From Paracoccaceae bacterium (GTDB taxonomy: Bacteria > Pseudomonadota > Alphaproteobacteria > Rhodobacterales > Rhodobacteraceae), in assembly GCA_018222585.1 (NCBI GenBank), contig JAAFAB010000004.1, forward strand, positions 248,001 to 312,000: a stretch of DNA of 64,000 bases, read 5' to 3'. Position numbers and translations under genes: made by a program. Under the pieces are notes generated by a model. The model did not search any database. It saw only the letters and a program-made list of their open reading frames with translations, and had not been told where the DNA came from. This document shows positions 7,821-17,347 of this stretch, piece by piece. Position 1 is the first letter of the stretch. Every line of letters starts with the position of its first letter.

Positions 7821-9501
7821 CGGCACCTGCCTCATTTTCGGCGCGGCGCTGGCGCTGCTGCCCGGCGTGCTCCCGGCGCAGGGCTTCGGGCTGGAGACCA
7901 TGCAGCCCGGCCAGGGGTTCGACATGGATTTCGCCGCCCCGCTGACCCAGCCCGAGCGCCGCGCCGGCCAGGTCGCGCCCGCAACCGGCGCACCTGGGGG
8001 CACCGGCAGCCCGATGGGGGCGATCGACTGGCTGGACGCGCTCAACCGCGTGGGGATCAGTGCCGCCGCCCCGGCGTCCGACGCCTCCGACATCGCCACC
8101 TCGGCCCTTGTGCCCGAGGTCCGCACCGCCGCCCTGGGCGCCTCGACCGCCGGGGCGGTCGGGCTGCTGCCGGCCTCGGTCACCGGGTTGCCGGTCACGC
8201 TCTGGCAGGGGTCCGACAACGCCACGCTGATCCGCCGTATCCGGGCGCTGGATGTCGCCGGGCTGCCCGCCATGCAGGCGCTTCTCTTCACGCTGCTGCT
8301 GGCCGAGGCCGACCCGCCCGAAGAGCCCGCCGAGGCTGCCGCCGGGGATCCGCTCCTGCTGGCGCGGATCGACAAGCTGGCGGAACTGGGCGCGCTCGAT
8401 CCCGGGCTGGCGCTGATCGAACGCGCCGGGCAGACCCGCAGCCCCGAGCTGTTCTCGCGCTGGTTCGACCTGTCGCTGCTGGCCGGGATCGAAACCCAGC
8501 CCTGCCGCCGCGTCGCCGGCGATCCAGAGGTCGCGCCCAGCCAGTCGATCCGCATCTTCTGCCTGGCCCGCAACCGTGACTGGGAAACCGCCGCCCTGCT
8601 GCTGGAGACCGCCAGCGCCCTCGGCACGCTGGAGCCCGCCGAGGAACGTCTGCTGACCCGCTTCCTGCATGTCGACCTGGACGACACGGCGATTTCCCTG
8701 CCCCCGCCCGCCGACCTGTCGCCGCTGCTGTTCCGCCTCTCCGAGGCCATCGGAGAGCCGCTGCCCACCTCGGACCTGCCCCGGGCCTATGCCTATTACG
8801 ACCTGCGCGGCCGCGCCGGCTGGAAGGCCGCGCTGGAGGCCGGGGAACGGCTGGCCCGGTCCGGCGCGCTGCCGGAGAACCGCCTGCTGGGGCTCTACTC
8901 GGGGGGCAAGCCCTCGGCCTCGGGCGGGATCTGGGACCGGGTCGCCGCCGTGCAACGCTTCGATGCCGCCATCGCCGTGCCGCGCCCCGATCCGGGCCGG
9001 GTGATCGAAAGCCTGCCGGAAGCCTTCACGGCGATGTCCGAGGCGGGGCTTCAGACCACTTTCGCCGCGCTCTACGGCGCGCGGCTGGCGCCCTATGCCG
9101 ATGCGCCGGGCGAGGCCGGGCGCATGGCCACCCGCGCCCTGCTTCTCGCGCCCGGGGCCGCCACCCTGTCGCGCGAGATCGAGGCGCGCAATCCGACCGA
9201 GACCTTCCTGCTGGCCCTCGCCCAGGGACAGCCCGCCTCGGTCGAGGCCCCCTCGGACCGCGCCCGCATCGTCGCCCGCGGCTTTGCCGCGCAGACCCGT
9301 CCGCCCGAGCGCATCCAGCAGCTGATCTCTGACGGCCAGCTCGGCGAGGCGATCCTGGAGGCGATGCAGCTCTATGCCTTCGCCATGCAGGGCAACCTGC
9401 CCGATATCGCCCCGGCGCTGGCCACCTTCCGTGCCATCGGCCTGGAAGAGACCGCCCGCGCCGCCGCCCTGCAGCTGCTGCTGCTCGATGACCGGGGCTA
9501 G
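7810..9501 (+). CDS. Exported protein of unknown function
   Basis: A 563-residue protein with a signal peptide (residues 1-23, ending near GVLPAQG) and no later membrane segment, so it should be periplasmic or surface-associated. The rest is Ala/Leu-rich and helical, with repeated short helix pairs resembling a solenoid of tetratricopeptide-like repeats, but no catalytic motif. The start at 7810 was chosen because it puts the signal peptide first. Its stop is only three bases before the xerD start, so it is in the same operon. I do not recognise a named family; a role in envelope or division-related processes is a guess from the xerD linkage. Confidence 0.75.
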   Translation: MRTSGTCLIFGAALALLPGVLPAQGFGLETMQPGQGFDMDFAAPLTQPERRAGQVAPATGAPGGTGSPMGAIDWLDALNRVGISAAAPASDASDIATSALVPEVRTAALGASTAGAVGLLPASVTGLPVTLWQGSDNATLIRRIRALDVAGLPAMQALLFTLLLAEADPPEEPAEAAAGDPLLLARIDKLAELGALDPGLALIERAGQTRSPELFSRWFDLSLLAGIETQPCRRVAGDPEVAPSQSIRIFCLARNRDWETAALLLETASALGTLEPAEERLLTRFLHVDLDDTAISLPPPADLSPLLFRLSEAIGEPLPTSDLPRAYAYYDLRGRAGWKAALEAGERLARSGALPENRLLGLYSGGKPSASGGIWDRVAAVQRFDAAIAVPRPDPGRVIESLPEAFTAMSEAGLQTTFAALYGARLAPYADAPGEAGRMATRALLLAPGAATLSREIEARNPTETFLLALAQGQPASVEAPSDRARIVARGFAAQTRPPERIQQLISDGQLGEAILEAMQLYAFAMQGNLPDIAPALATFRAIGLEETARAAALQLLLLDDRG

Positions 9502-9504
9502 ACC

Positions 9505-10488
9505 ATGGCGACAGGGACGGAAACCGGCGGACCGGCGCGGGATCATGACTGGATTTCGGCCTTCCTCGACGCCCAGGCCGCCGAGGCCGGCGCGGCGCGC
9601 AACACCCTGCTCGCCTACGGTCGCGACCTGAAGGACGCCGCCGGTTGGCTGGCCGGCCAGGGCAAGGGCTTCGCCGCTGCCGAACGCCCGGATATCGAAG
9701 CCTACCTGGTGTTTTGCGACGGCCAGGGCTTTTCGCGCGCCACCCGCGCGCGACGACTCTCGGCGCTGCGCCAGCTCTACCGTTTCGCCTTCGAGGAAGG
9801 CTGGCGCAGCGAGAACCCGGCGATCCAGATCCGCGGCCCGGGACGCGCCAAGACCCTGCCGAAGACGCTTTCCCTGCAAGAGGTGGATGCCCTGCTTACG
9901 GCCGCCCCCCATGTCGGGCGCGGCGCGGCCGAGAAGCTGCGCAACACCTGCCTGATGGAACTGCTCTACGCGACCGGGATGCGGGTCAGCGAGCTGGTCT
10001 CGCTGCCCGTCGCCGCAAGCCGGGGCGATCCGCAGATGCTGCTGATCCTCGGCAAGGGCGGCAAGGAGCGCATGGTGCCTCTGTCGGATCCGGCCCGCGA
10101 AGCCCTGCAGGACTGGCTGGGCGCGCGCGATGCGGCCGAGACCGAGGCGCGGATGAAGGGCCAGCCCGAAAGCCGCTTCCTCTTTCCCTCGCGCAGCGCC
10201 GAGGGCCACCTCACCCGGCATCGCTTCTACGCGCTGATCAAGGAGATCGCCGTCGCCGCCGGGGTGCCGCCCGGGCGCGTCACGCCGCACCGCCTGCGCC
10301 ACGCCTTCGCCACGCATCTGCTGGAGAACGGCGCCGACCTGCGGGCGATCCAGGCCCTGCTGGGCCATGCCGACCTCGCCACCACCGAGATCTACACCCA
10401 CGTCCTCGACGCCCGCCTGCGCGCCCTGGTCGAGGATCACCACCCGCTCAACCGCGCCAGCCGTGCCGGGACCCCGGGCGAGGGCTGA
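9505..10488 (+). CDS. xerD: Tyrosine recombinase XerD
   Basis: A chromosome-dimer-resolution recombinase acting with XerC at dif. The 327-residue protein has an N-terminal SAM-like core-binding domain (about 10-105) and a C-terminal catalytic domain. All active-site residues are visible: R160 in ATGMRVSEL, K in LGKGGKER (about 184-187), H262 and R265 in PHRLRHAF, H288 in LLGHAD, and the nucleophile Y297 in TEIYTHV. Its position in a housekeeping operon, not beside a tRNA or phage genes, supports XerD over a phage integrase. XerC versus XerD cannot be settled fully by eye. Confidence 0.88.
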   Translation: MATGTETGGPARDHDWISAFLDAQAAEAGAARNTLLAYGRDLKDAAGWLAGQGKGFAAAERPDIEAYLVFCDGQGFSRATRARRLSALRQLYRFAFEEGWRSENPAIQIRGPGRAKTLPKTLSLQEVDALLTAAPHVGRGAAEKLRNTCLMELLYATGMRVSELVSLPVAASRGDPQMLLILGKGGKERMVPLSDPAREALQDWLGARDAAETEARMKGQPESRFLFPSRSAEGHLTRHRFYALIKEIAVAAGVPPGRVTPHRLRHAFATHLLENGADLRAIQALLGHADLATTEIYTHVLDARLRALVEDHHPLNRASRAGTPGEG

Positions 10489-10548
10489 GGCCCCCCTTGA
10501 TCCCGCCCCGCGCCGCCCCCATAACCGCCCTGACGGACGGGAGATGAC

Positions 10549-11883
10549 ATGGACGACACCACCACCCTCACGGGACTTGCCGCGATGGACACCGCCTTCT
10601 GGATCACCGCCGGGTCGATCCTGCTGCTGCTGGTGTTCTCGGCCTTCTTCTCGGGCTCGGAAACGGCGCTGACGGCGGCGTCGCGCGGCAAGCTGCGCGC
10701 CCAGGCCGACAAGGGTTCGCGCGGCGCCGAGCGGGCCCTGCAGATCACCGAGGACAACGAACGGCTGATCGGCTCGGTCCTGCTGGGCAACAACCTGGTC
10801 AACATCCTCGCCACCTCGCTGACCACCTCGCTGTTCACCGCGCTCTTCGGCGACAGCGGCGTCGCCATCGCCACGCTGGTGATGACCATGCTGGTGCTGA
10901 TCTTCGCCGAGGTGCTGCCCAAGACCTACGCCATCACCAATGCCGAAACGGCGGCCAGCAAGGTCTCGGCCCCGATCGCGGCGGTGATCGCCATCTTCGC
11001 CCCCGTGGTGTCGCTGGTGCGCCTGCTGGTGCGCGGCGTCCTGCGCATCTTCGGCGTGCGCACCGACCCCGACAGCCAGATCCTCGCCGTGCGCGAGGAG
11101 ATCGCCGGGGCGCTGAACCTCGGCCACTCGGAAGGCGTGGTCGAGAAGGAGGACCGCGACCGGATCCTCGGCGCGCTGGACCTCGGCGACCGCACGGTCG
11201 AGGAGATCATGCTGCACCGCTCGCGCATCGAGATGATCAACGGCGCCGCCGCCCCGCAGGAGATCCTGGCGCAGTGCCTGCAGTCCAGCCATACCCGCCT
11301 GCCGGTCTACGAGGAGGACCCCGAGAACATCGTCGGGATCCTGCATGCCAAGGACCTGTTCCGCGCCACCTACAAGATCGCCACCGAGTCCGAAACCGCC
11401 GGCGAGGCCCTGACCGGCTTCAAGCTGTCGGATGTGATGATGGCCCCCTACTTCATTCCCGACACCACCTCGCTGGACGAACAGATGCGCCAGTTCCTGC
11501 ACATGCGCACCCATTTCGCCCTGGTGGTGGATGAATACGGCGCCCTGCAGGGGCTGATCACCCTCGAGGACATCCTGGAAGAGATCGTCGGCGAGATCAC
11601 CGACGAGTTCGACCCCGCCACCGCCGAGCACACCGTGCGCCGGTCCGAGGACGGGGCCTTCCTGGTCGACGGCGCGATGACCATCCGCGACCTGAACCGG
11701 GCGCTGGACTGGTCGCTGCCCGACGAAGAGGCCAACACCATCGCCGGGCTGGTGATCCACGAGGCACAGATGATCCCCACCGTCGGGCAGGTCTTCTCGT
11801 TCCACGGCTTCCGCTTCGAGGTGACGGCGCGCAAGGAAAACCGCCTGACCCGGCTGAAGATCCGCCCGTTGGTCGCCGCCTAG
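10549..11883 (+). CDS. CorC/HlyC-type CNNM-domain membrane protein
   Basis: A 444-residue protein with an N-terminal DUF21/CNNM transmembrane domain (about residues 15-150, containing FSGSETALTAAS), two CBS domains (about 200-330) and a C-terminal CorC_HlyC domain (about 350-440). Family members are linked to magnesium and cobalt efflux or resistance. The start follows GGGAGATGACATG with suitable spacing. It follows xerD by 60 bp on the same strand and may be co-transcribed. Its stop codon shares the bases CTAG with the stop of the convergent DUF2254 gene. Confidence 0.92.
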   Translation: MDDTTTLTGLAAMDTAFWITAGSILLLLVFSAFFSGSETALTAASRGKLRAQADKGSRGAERALQITEDNERLIGSVLLGNNLVNILATSLTTSLFTALFGDSGVAIATLVMTMLVLIFAEVLPKTYAITNAETAASKVSAPIAAVIAIFAPVVSLVRLLVRGVLRIFGVRTDPDSQILAVREEIAGALNLGHSEGVVEKEDRDRILGALDLGDRTVEEIMLHRSRIEMINGAAAPQEILAQCLQSSHTRLPVYEEDPENIVGILHAKDLFRATYKIATESETAGEALTGFKLSDVMMAPYFIPDTTSLDEQMRQFLHMRTHFALVVDEYGALQGLITLEDILEEIVGEITDEFDPATAEHTVRRSEDGAFLVDGAMTIRDLNRALDWSLPDEEANTIAGLVIHEAQMIPTVGQVFSFHGFRFEVTARKENRLTRLKIRPLVAA

Positions 11884-13049
11884 CGTCGCGTGGCGACCTC
11901 AAGCTGCCGCGCCGCGTCGGACAGCGCCGCATCCTGCTGCCCGGCCAGCGCCTCCAGCGCCCGGGCAAAGGGGCGCGCCAGCTCGGGCCGCTCCGCGCCG
12001 TCCAGCATCAGCGGCAGCAGCGCCTCCTGCACCAGCGCGCCGCGATCCAGTGGCGGCAGATAGAGCCGGTCCAGCCGGACCTCCTCGGGCGCCTCCCCCT
12101 CGGTGTCGAGCGCAATCCGCAGGATACGGTGCAGCACGTCCAGCGCCGTGCCCGGATCGTTGACGCCGGGCGACAGCGCCCGGACCCCGATCTCGGAAAG
12201 GCAGGTCAGGCCGAAGCCCGGATCCTGGTCGAAATTGCGCAGGCTGCCCAGCGCGGCGTTCTCGCGCACCTTGTCGGCCAGCGCCTCGCCGCCGCCCGAG
12301 ATCCGCGCCAGCACCTCGCCGCGATGCACGAAGCCGCCGACCGGGTGCAGCAGCCAGACCTCTGCCTCGTGATCCTTCGCCGCCGCCTGAAGGCGATCCT
12401 GGTAGATCTGCTGCAGGTAGCCGCTGCGCTCGGCCCGCACCTCCTCTGCCTCCTCCGGCACCTTTTCGGGATCGAGCGCATGGGCCCCGAGCGCCGGATG
12501 GCACATCCGCATCCGCATCGCCTGAACCGTGCTGTCCTCGATCCGCTGCGCCGTGTTGATCAGGCTGCCCAGCATCTCGAGGTGCGAGATCCAGCGGATG
12601 ATGGCGATGACGATCAGCGCCACGACCAGCACCGTCATGCCGAACAGCACCACCAGCCCGCGCCCCTGGAAGACCTCGAGGTCGCGCAGGATGATCGCCG
12701 AAAGCGCATAGAGATAGGCGCCGACGAAGGTCGCCAGCACCGTGTGGGTCACCGTGTCCTGCAACAGCATCTGATGCGCGCGCGGTGTCCAGCTGGAGGC
12801 GACCATGCGATGCGCCGCCGCCATCACCGTCAGCGAGAAGGTGGTGACGGTCAGCATGGAATTGGCGATGATCTTCAGGATGTTGTCCACCGCCTCGCCA
12901 CCGACCAGCGGGTCCAGCCCCTCGGGGATGACGCGGGCGCCGACCTTCGACAGGGCCAACGCCAGGAAGGCCAGCGCGGTGATCAGCGCGACGCGCACCA
13001 CCAGGCGGCGGGAAAAGTCGTGCAGGCGGCGCAACATGGATGGCAGCAT
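11880..13049 (-). CDS. DUF2254 family membrane protein
   Basis: A 389-residue predicted inner-membrane protein. The N-terminal half has four hydrophobic helices (about residues 20-45, 75-95, 110-140 and 150-180) and the C-terminal half is soluble, containing GVNDPGTALDVLHRI, a conserved stretch of DUF2254. The function of the family is unknown. The start at 13049 is preferred because AAGGAGAT lies six bases upstream, while the longer frame would begin with a poor leader. Convergent with the CorC gene; the two stop codons overlap in CTAG (11880-11883). Confidence 0.85.
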   Translation of the reverse strand: MLPSMLRRLHDFSRRLVVRVALITALAFLALALSKVGARVIPEGLDPLVGGEAVDNILKIIANSMLTVTTFSLTVMAAAHRMVASSWTPRAHQMLLQDTVTHTVLATFVGAYLYALSAIILRDLEVFQGRGLVVLFGMTVLVVALIVIAIIRWISHLEMLGSLINTAQRIEDSTVQAMRMRMCHPALGAHALDPEKVPEEAEEVRAERSGYLQQIYQDRLQAAAKDHEAEVWLLHPVGGFVHRGEVLARISGGGEALADKVRENAALGSLRNFDQDPGFGLTCLSEIGVRALSPGVNDPGTALDVLHRILRIALDTEGEAPEEVRLDRLYLPPLDRGALVQEALLPLMLDGAERPELARPFARALEALAGQQDAALSDAARQLEVATRR

Positions 13050-13184
13050 CGGGATCTCCTTCGCGCCAAACCTAGCCCGAGGGCCGGCGCGGGAAAGAGC
13101 CGGGGCGGCCTTTGCCTGCAACTGCGGCACCCGGGGCGCAGGGCCGGGCCTCCTGGGCCTCAGGATCCACGCATAATCCCAAAA

Positions 13185-13201
13185 GCGACACCACCTGTCG
13201 C
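13185..13201. promoter_or_regulatory. Palindromic operator candidate upstream of the FAD-GcvT dehydrogenase
   Basis: The perfect inverted repeat GCGACA-CCACC-TGTCGC lies 61 bp upstream of the dehydrogenase start. It is flanked on both sides by the direct repeat GCATAAT (13171-13177 and 13200-13206), the second of which could serve as a -10 element. This resembles a dimeric regulator site over a promoter. No regulator gene is adjacent. Confidence 0.45.
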
Positions 13202-13262
13202 ATAATGACTAGCCGCCTGCCCGGCCCGACCCCAGCATCGGCGCAACAACAGGAGGTTCCCC

Positions 13263-15671
13263 ATGCAAACCACGACCCGAGTCGCGGTCATCGGCGGCGG
13301 CGTTGTCGGCTGCTCGGTGCTCTATCACCTGACCAAGCTGGGCTGGTCCGACGTCATGCTGCTGGAACGCTCCGAGCTGACCTCGGGCTCGTCCTGGCAC
13401 GCGGCGGGGGGCTTCCACACCCTGAACGGCGATACCAACATGGCGGCGCTGCAGGGCTATACCATCAACCTCTACCGCGAGCTGGAAGAGATCACCGGCA
13501 TGTCCTGCGGCCTGCACCAGACCGGCGGCCTGACCCTGGCCGAGACCCGGGACCGTTTCGACATGATGCTGGCCGAGCGCGCCAAGCACCGCCACATGGG
13601 GCTGAACACCGAAATCCTCACCCCCGCCGAGATCAAGGACCGCTGTCCGATCACCAATGTCGACGGCATTGTCGGCGCGCTCTGGGATCCGCTGGACGGT
13701 CACCTCGACCCCTCGGGGACGACCCATGCCTACGCCAAGGCGGCCCGCATGGGCGGCGCCACGATCCACACCCACACCAAGGTGATCGAAACCAATCCCC
13801 GCCCCGACGGCACCTGGGACGTGGTCACCGACAAGGGCACCATCCACGCCGAACACGTCGTCAACGCCGGTGGCCTCTGGGCACGCGAGGTCGCGGCCAT
13901 GGCCGGCCTCTACCTGCCGCTGATGCCGATGGAGCACCATTACATCGTCACCGACGACATCCCCGAGATCTACGAGCGCAGCTCCGAGCATCCTCACGTC
14001 GTCGACCCGGCGGGCGAAAGCTACCTGCGCCAGGAAGGCCGCGGCCTCTGCATCGGCTTCTACGAGAAGAAACCCCGCGCCTGGGCCATCGACGGCACCC
14101 GCTGGGATTTCGGGCATGAGCTGCTGCCCGACGATCTCGACAAGATCGCCGACTCCATCGCCTTTTCCTATGAACGCTTCCCGGTCCTGCAGACCGCCGG
14201 CGTGAAAAGCGTCATCCACGGCCCCTTCACCTTCGCCCCCGATGGCAACCCGCTGGTCGGCCCGGTGCCGGGCCTGCGCAACTACTGGTCCGCCTGCGCC
14301 GTCATGGCCGGTTTCAGCCAGGGCGGTGGCGTCGGGCTGATGCTGGCGCAATGGATGATCGAAGGTGAATGCGAACGCGACACCTCGGCCATGGACGTGG
14401 CGCGCTACGGCTCCTGGACCACGGCGGGCTACACCCTGCCCAAGGTGATGGAGAACTACCGCACCCGCTTCTCGGTCTCCTACCCGAACGAGGAGAAACC
14501 CGCCGCCCGTCCCTTCCGCACCACGCCGATGTACGACATCTTCGACCAGATGGGCGCGGTCTGGGGCCAGCAGTTCGGCCTCGAGGTGCCCAACTACTTC
14601 GCCGAAGGCGATGAACCCCGCTACGAAACCCCCTCCTTCCGCCGCTCCAACGCCTTCGCCGCCACGGCGCGCGAAGTGGCCGCGGTGCGCGAGGGCGTCG
14701 GCATCAACGAGGTGCAGAACTTCGGCAAATACGCCGTGACCGGCCCCGGCGCCCGCGCCTGGCTGGACCGGATCATGGCGGGGCGGGTGCCGAAACCGGG
14801 CCGCATCTCGCTGACGCCGATGCTGGCCCATTCGGGCCGGATCATCGGCGATTTCACCATCTCCTGCCTGGCCGAAGACGACTTCCGCCTGACCGCCTCC
14901 TACGGCGCGCAGGGCTATCACATGCGCTGGTTCCAGGCCCACGCAGAAGAAGGCGTGCGGGTCGAGAACATCTCGGATCGCTCCACCGGCTTCCAGATCG
15001 CCGGACCGAAGGCGGCAGAGCTGCTGCAGTCCTGCACCCGGGCCGACATCTCGGGGATGAAATTCCTCGACGTGGCGCGGCTGACCGTCGGCATGGCGGA
15101 CTGCATCGTGCAGCGGGTCTCCTACACCGGCGACCTCGGGTTCGAGATCTACTGCGATCCCATGGCACAACGCGCCCTCTGGGACGTGCTCTGGACCAAT
15201 GGCCAGCCTCTCGGCCTGAAACCCTTCGGGATGCGGGCGATGATGTCGCTGCGCATGGACCGGCTTTTCGGCTCCTGGCTCAGGGAATACTCCCCTGACT
15301 ACACGCCCGGCGAAACCGGGCTCGACCGATTCATCCAGTGGTCCAAGCCGGTCGATTTCATCGGCCGCGCGGCCGCCGAGGCGGAACGCCGGCAAGGTCC
15401 GAAACGCAAGCTGATCGGTCTGAAGATCGACGCCGAGGACACCGATATCCACGGCGACGAGCCGATCTGGATCGGCGGCAAGGTCGTCGGCTTCTGCACA
15501 TCGGGCGGCTATTCGCACCACCTCGGGCAATCCCTTGCCCATGGCTTCCTGCCGACCGAGGTCGCGCAGGCCGGCACCGAGGTCGAGGTCGAGATCCTCG
15601 GCCAGATGCGGCACGCGGTGGCGATCACGCAAACCGATTTCGATCCCGAGGCGCGGCGCATGAGAGGCTGA
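13263..15671 (+). CDS. FAD-dependent dehydrogenase fused to GcvT domain (dimethylglycine/sarcosine dehydrogenase type)
   Basis: An 802-residue fusion. The N-terminal half is a DAO-type FAD oxidoreductase: dinucleotide-binding VAVIGGGVVGCSVLYHL (residues 7-23) and SGSSWHAAGG, where the histidine is the usual covalent FAD-attachment position in this family. The C-terminal half (about 430-800) is an aminomethyltransferase (GcvT) domain that passes the released one-carbon unit to tetrahydrofolate. Such proteins oxidatively demethylate dimethylglycine or sarcosine; roseobacters use them in glycine betaine breakdown. The start has AGGAGG six bases upstream. Substrate choice between dimethylglycine, sarcosine and related N-methyl compounds is uncertain. 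Confidence 0.85.
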   Translation: MQTTTRVAVIGGGVVGCSVLYHLTKLGWSDVMLLERSELTSGSSWHAAGGFHTLNGDTNMAALQGYTINLYRELEEITGMSCGLHQTGGLTLAETRDRFDMMLAERAKHRHMGLNTEILTPAEIKDRCPITNVDGIVGALWDPLDGHLDPSGTTHAYAKAARMGGATIHTHTKVIETNPRPDGTWDVVTDKGTIHAEHVVNAGGLWAREVAAMAGLYLPLMPMEHHYIVTDDIPEIYERSSEHPHVVDPAGESYLRQEGRGLCIGFYEKKPRAWAIDGTRWDFGHELLPDDLDKIADSIAFSYERFPVLQTAGVKSVIHGPFTFAPDGNPLVGPVPGLRNYWSACAVMAGFSQGGGVGLMLAQWMIEGECERDTSAMDVARYGSWTTAGYTLPKVMENYRTRFSVSYPNEEKPAARPFRTTPMYDIFDQMGAVWGQQFGLEVPNYFAEGDEPRYETPSFRRSNAFAATAREVAAVREGVGINEVQNFGKYAVTGPGARAWLDRIMAGRVPKPGRISLTPMLAHSGRIIGDFTISCLAEDDFRLTASYGAQGYHMRWFQAHAEEGVRVENISDRSTGFQIAGPKAAELLQSCTRADISGMKFLDVARLTVGMADCIVQRVSYTGDLGFEIYCDPMAQRALWDVLWTNGQPLGLKPFGMRAMMSLRMDRLFGSWLREYSPDYTPGETGLDRFIQWSKPVDFIGRAAAEAERRQGPKRKLIGLKIDAEDTDIHGDEPIWIGGKVVGFCTSGGYSHHLGQSLAHGFLPTEVAQAGTEVEVEILGQMRHAVAITQTDFDPEARRMRG

Positions 15672-15988
15672 GCGCGGGGCCCTGCCCGGCCTGCCCCGGC
15701 ACCTCCGCCCCAAGCCTGCCTCGGCATCTTTCCCACCTGCAAAGAAAGGTCGGGCTCCCATCTCCGGGTGCCCTCCTTTCCACCCCCGGGGCCTGCACGC
15801 TCTCGATGGCGCAGGCCGGGCGCCTCTCCGGGCTCCGTCCCGCCTCATCACCGGGCTGAAAATACCTCCGGGGGGAATTGGTCCCGGCACGGGACCAAGG
15901 GGGGCAGAGCCCCCGCCACCGCCGCCGCCCCCGAAACGGCCGGCCATTTGCGCGCACGCCCCCGCGACACAGCGGGGCGCTGCACCAA
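15672..15988. repeat. Convergent intergenic gap with palindromic repeat element, copy 2
   Basis: This 317-bp gap has no convincing gene. From about 15818 to 15914 it matches the right half of the element near 23.6 kb: CATCACC-GGCTG-AAATAC followed by CCGGGGG, with the same upstream GCCTCTCC. The end is a hairpin TTGGTCCCG-GCA-CGGGACCAA next to GGGGGGCAGAGCCCCC. The left half of the palindrome is missing. It lies between two convergent stop codons, so it may terminate either gene. Confidence 0.65.
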
Positions 15989-17347
15989 TCAACTGAGCGG
16001 GGGCCCCGACCTCTCCTCCAGCCGCAACCAGATCCCGGTCCGGCTCCTGACGGTCAGATGGGCCACCGGCTCGGGCATCCGGCCGGCGACGGGCTCCACC
16101 CGGTAGCGGCGCAGGATCTCGGCCAGCAGCAGCACGCCCTCCATCATCGCGAACCCCGCCCCGGTACAGACCCGCGCCCCGGCCGAGAACGGCATATAGG
16201 CCTCGCGCAGGCCATGCCGGCCGTTCTCGCTCTGCCAGCGGGCCGGATCAAAGACGTCCGGCGCCTCCCAGATCCGCTCATGGCGATGCAGGTGCCAGGG
16301 GCTCAGGACGATCTGGCTGCCCTTCGGCACCACACGGTCGCGGAACCGCTCCGCCTGCGCCGCCTCGCGCACCATCATCGGCACGGGCGGATAGAGCCGC
16401 AGCGACTCGCGGAAGACATCCCGGGTCAGGCGCAGCTTCGACAGGTCCGAAAATCCGATCTCGCCAGCCGCCGCGATTTCGCCCGCCAGCCTTTCCTGCC
16501 ACTCCGGATGGGTCGCCAGCAGGTAGAGCGTCCAGCCAAGCGCCGAGGCCGAGGTCTCGTGCCCCGCCAGGAAGAAAATCGCCACCTGATCGACCATCTC
16601 GGCGGCCGTGAAGGTCTCTCCGGTCTCGGGATCGCGGGTGGTCATGATCTTGGTCGCCAGGTCGTCGGGCGCGGTCCCGGCGGCGATCTCGGCCAGCCGT
16701 GCCTCGGTCAGCGCGGTGATCAGCGCACGGATCCGGCGCCCCGCGATCCGGGCCCGGCGCGGCAGGAAGCGGGGCATCCAGCGCGGCAGCGGGATGAGCG
16801 CGGCGAGATTCACGATGGGCTGGGCCTGCTGGTAGGCGCGGAACTGGGCGAAGACCTCTGCCGCCATCTCGTGTTCGATCGGGATCGAGAAGAGCGTGCG
16901 GAAGATCACGTCGGCGGCGGCATGGCTGGCCTCGGCCTCGATCTCGACCTCTCCGGGGGCGAGGCGGTCGGCGCAGGCCAGCGCCGCCGCCTGCATCGCC
17001 CCGAAGGTGTCACGCAGCCGCCCGCCCTCGAAGGCCGGGTCGATGATGCGCCGCTGCCGCTGCCATGTCGCGCCATTGGTGAGGAAGACCGAATTGCCGA
17101 GGATCGGACGCAGCCCCTCGGCCACCCGGTCGCTCTTCGGGAAATCGCCGGGGCGCTTCTTCAGCACCTCGGCCACGAGATCAGGCTGGTTGACCAGGAA
17201 GGAACGGAAGAAGGGCGTGCGGAACTCGGCCATCCAGGCCCGGTAGAGCCGCGCCGGCTGGGCCGAGAGCAGGTCGGCCCGGAACAGCCTGGCATAGCGC
17301 CAGAGCGGCACCCGGTCGGGGCGGGATGGCGGCTTCGGCGGCGTCAT
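15989..17347 (-). CDS. Cytochrome P450
   Basis: A 452-residue haem-thiolate monooxygenase. Diagnostic motifs are the I-helix AGHETSA (about residue 266), the K-helix ESLR (about 315), and the haem-binding FSAGARVCTGAGFAMMEG (about 392-409) with the cysteine ligand. No N-terminal membrane anchor is evident, so it should be soluble and use ferredoxin or another partner; none is encoded here. Its start overlaps the stop of the upstream hydrolase gene (ATGA, 17344-17347), so the two are coupled. The substrate is unknown; hydrolase linkage hints at a lipid or ester-linked compound. Confidence 0.92.
   Translation of the reverse strand: MTPPKPPSRPDRVPLWRYARLFRADLLSAQPARLYRAWMAEFRTPFFRSFLVNQPDLVAEVLKKRPGDFPKSDRVAEGLRPILGNSVFLTNGATWQRQRRIIDPAFEGGRLRDTFGAMQAAALACADRLAPGEVEIEAEASHAAADVIFRTLFSIPIEHEMAAEVFAQFRAYQQAQPIVNLAALIPLPRWMPRFLPRRARIAGRRIRALITALTEARLAEIAAGTAPDDLATKIMTTRDPETGETFTAAEMVDQVAIFFLAGHETSASALGWTLYLLATHPEWQERLAGEIAAAGEIGFSDLSKLRLTRDVFRESLRLYPPVPMMVREAAQAERFRDRVVPKGSQIVLSPWHLHRHERIWEAPDVFDPARWQSENGRHGLREAYMPFSAGARVCTGAGFAMMEGVLLLAEILRRYRVEPVAGRMPEPVAHLTVRSRTGIWLRLEERSGPPLS

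Noticed and set aside
9505-10488. XerD gene as the integrase of the prophage
   Set aside because: It is 33 kb from the tRNA junction, within a housekeeping operon, and has chromosomal XerD features.
7684-11805. A 1373-codon open frame on the minus strand
   Set aside because: It is antisense to the exported protein, xerD and the CorC gene. Its composition is Gly/Arg/Gln/His-rich, as expected for the complement of GC-rich genes, and it has no domain or ribosome-binding site.
13209-15992. A 927-codon open frame on the minus strand
   Set aside because: Antisense to the FAD-GcvT dehydrogenase; same GC-driven composition, no motifs.
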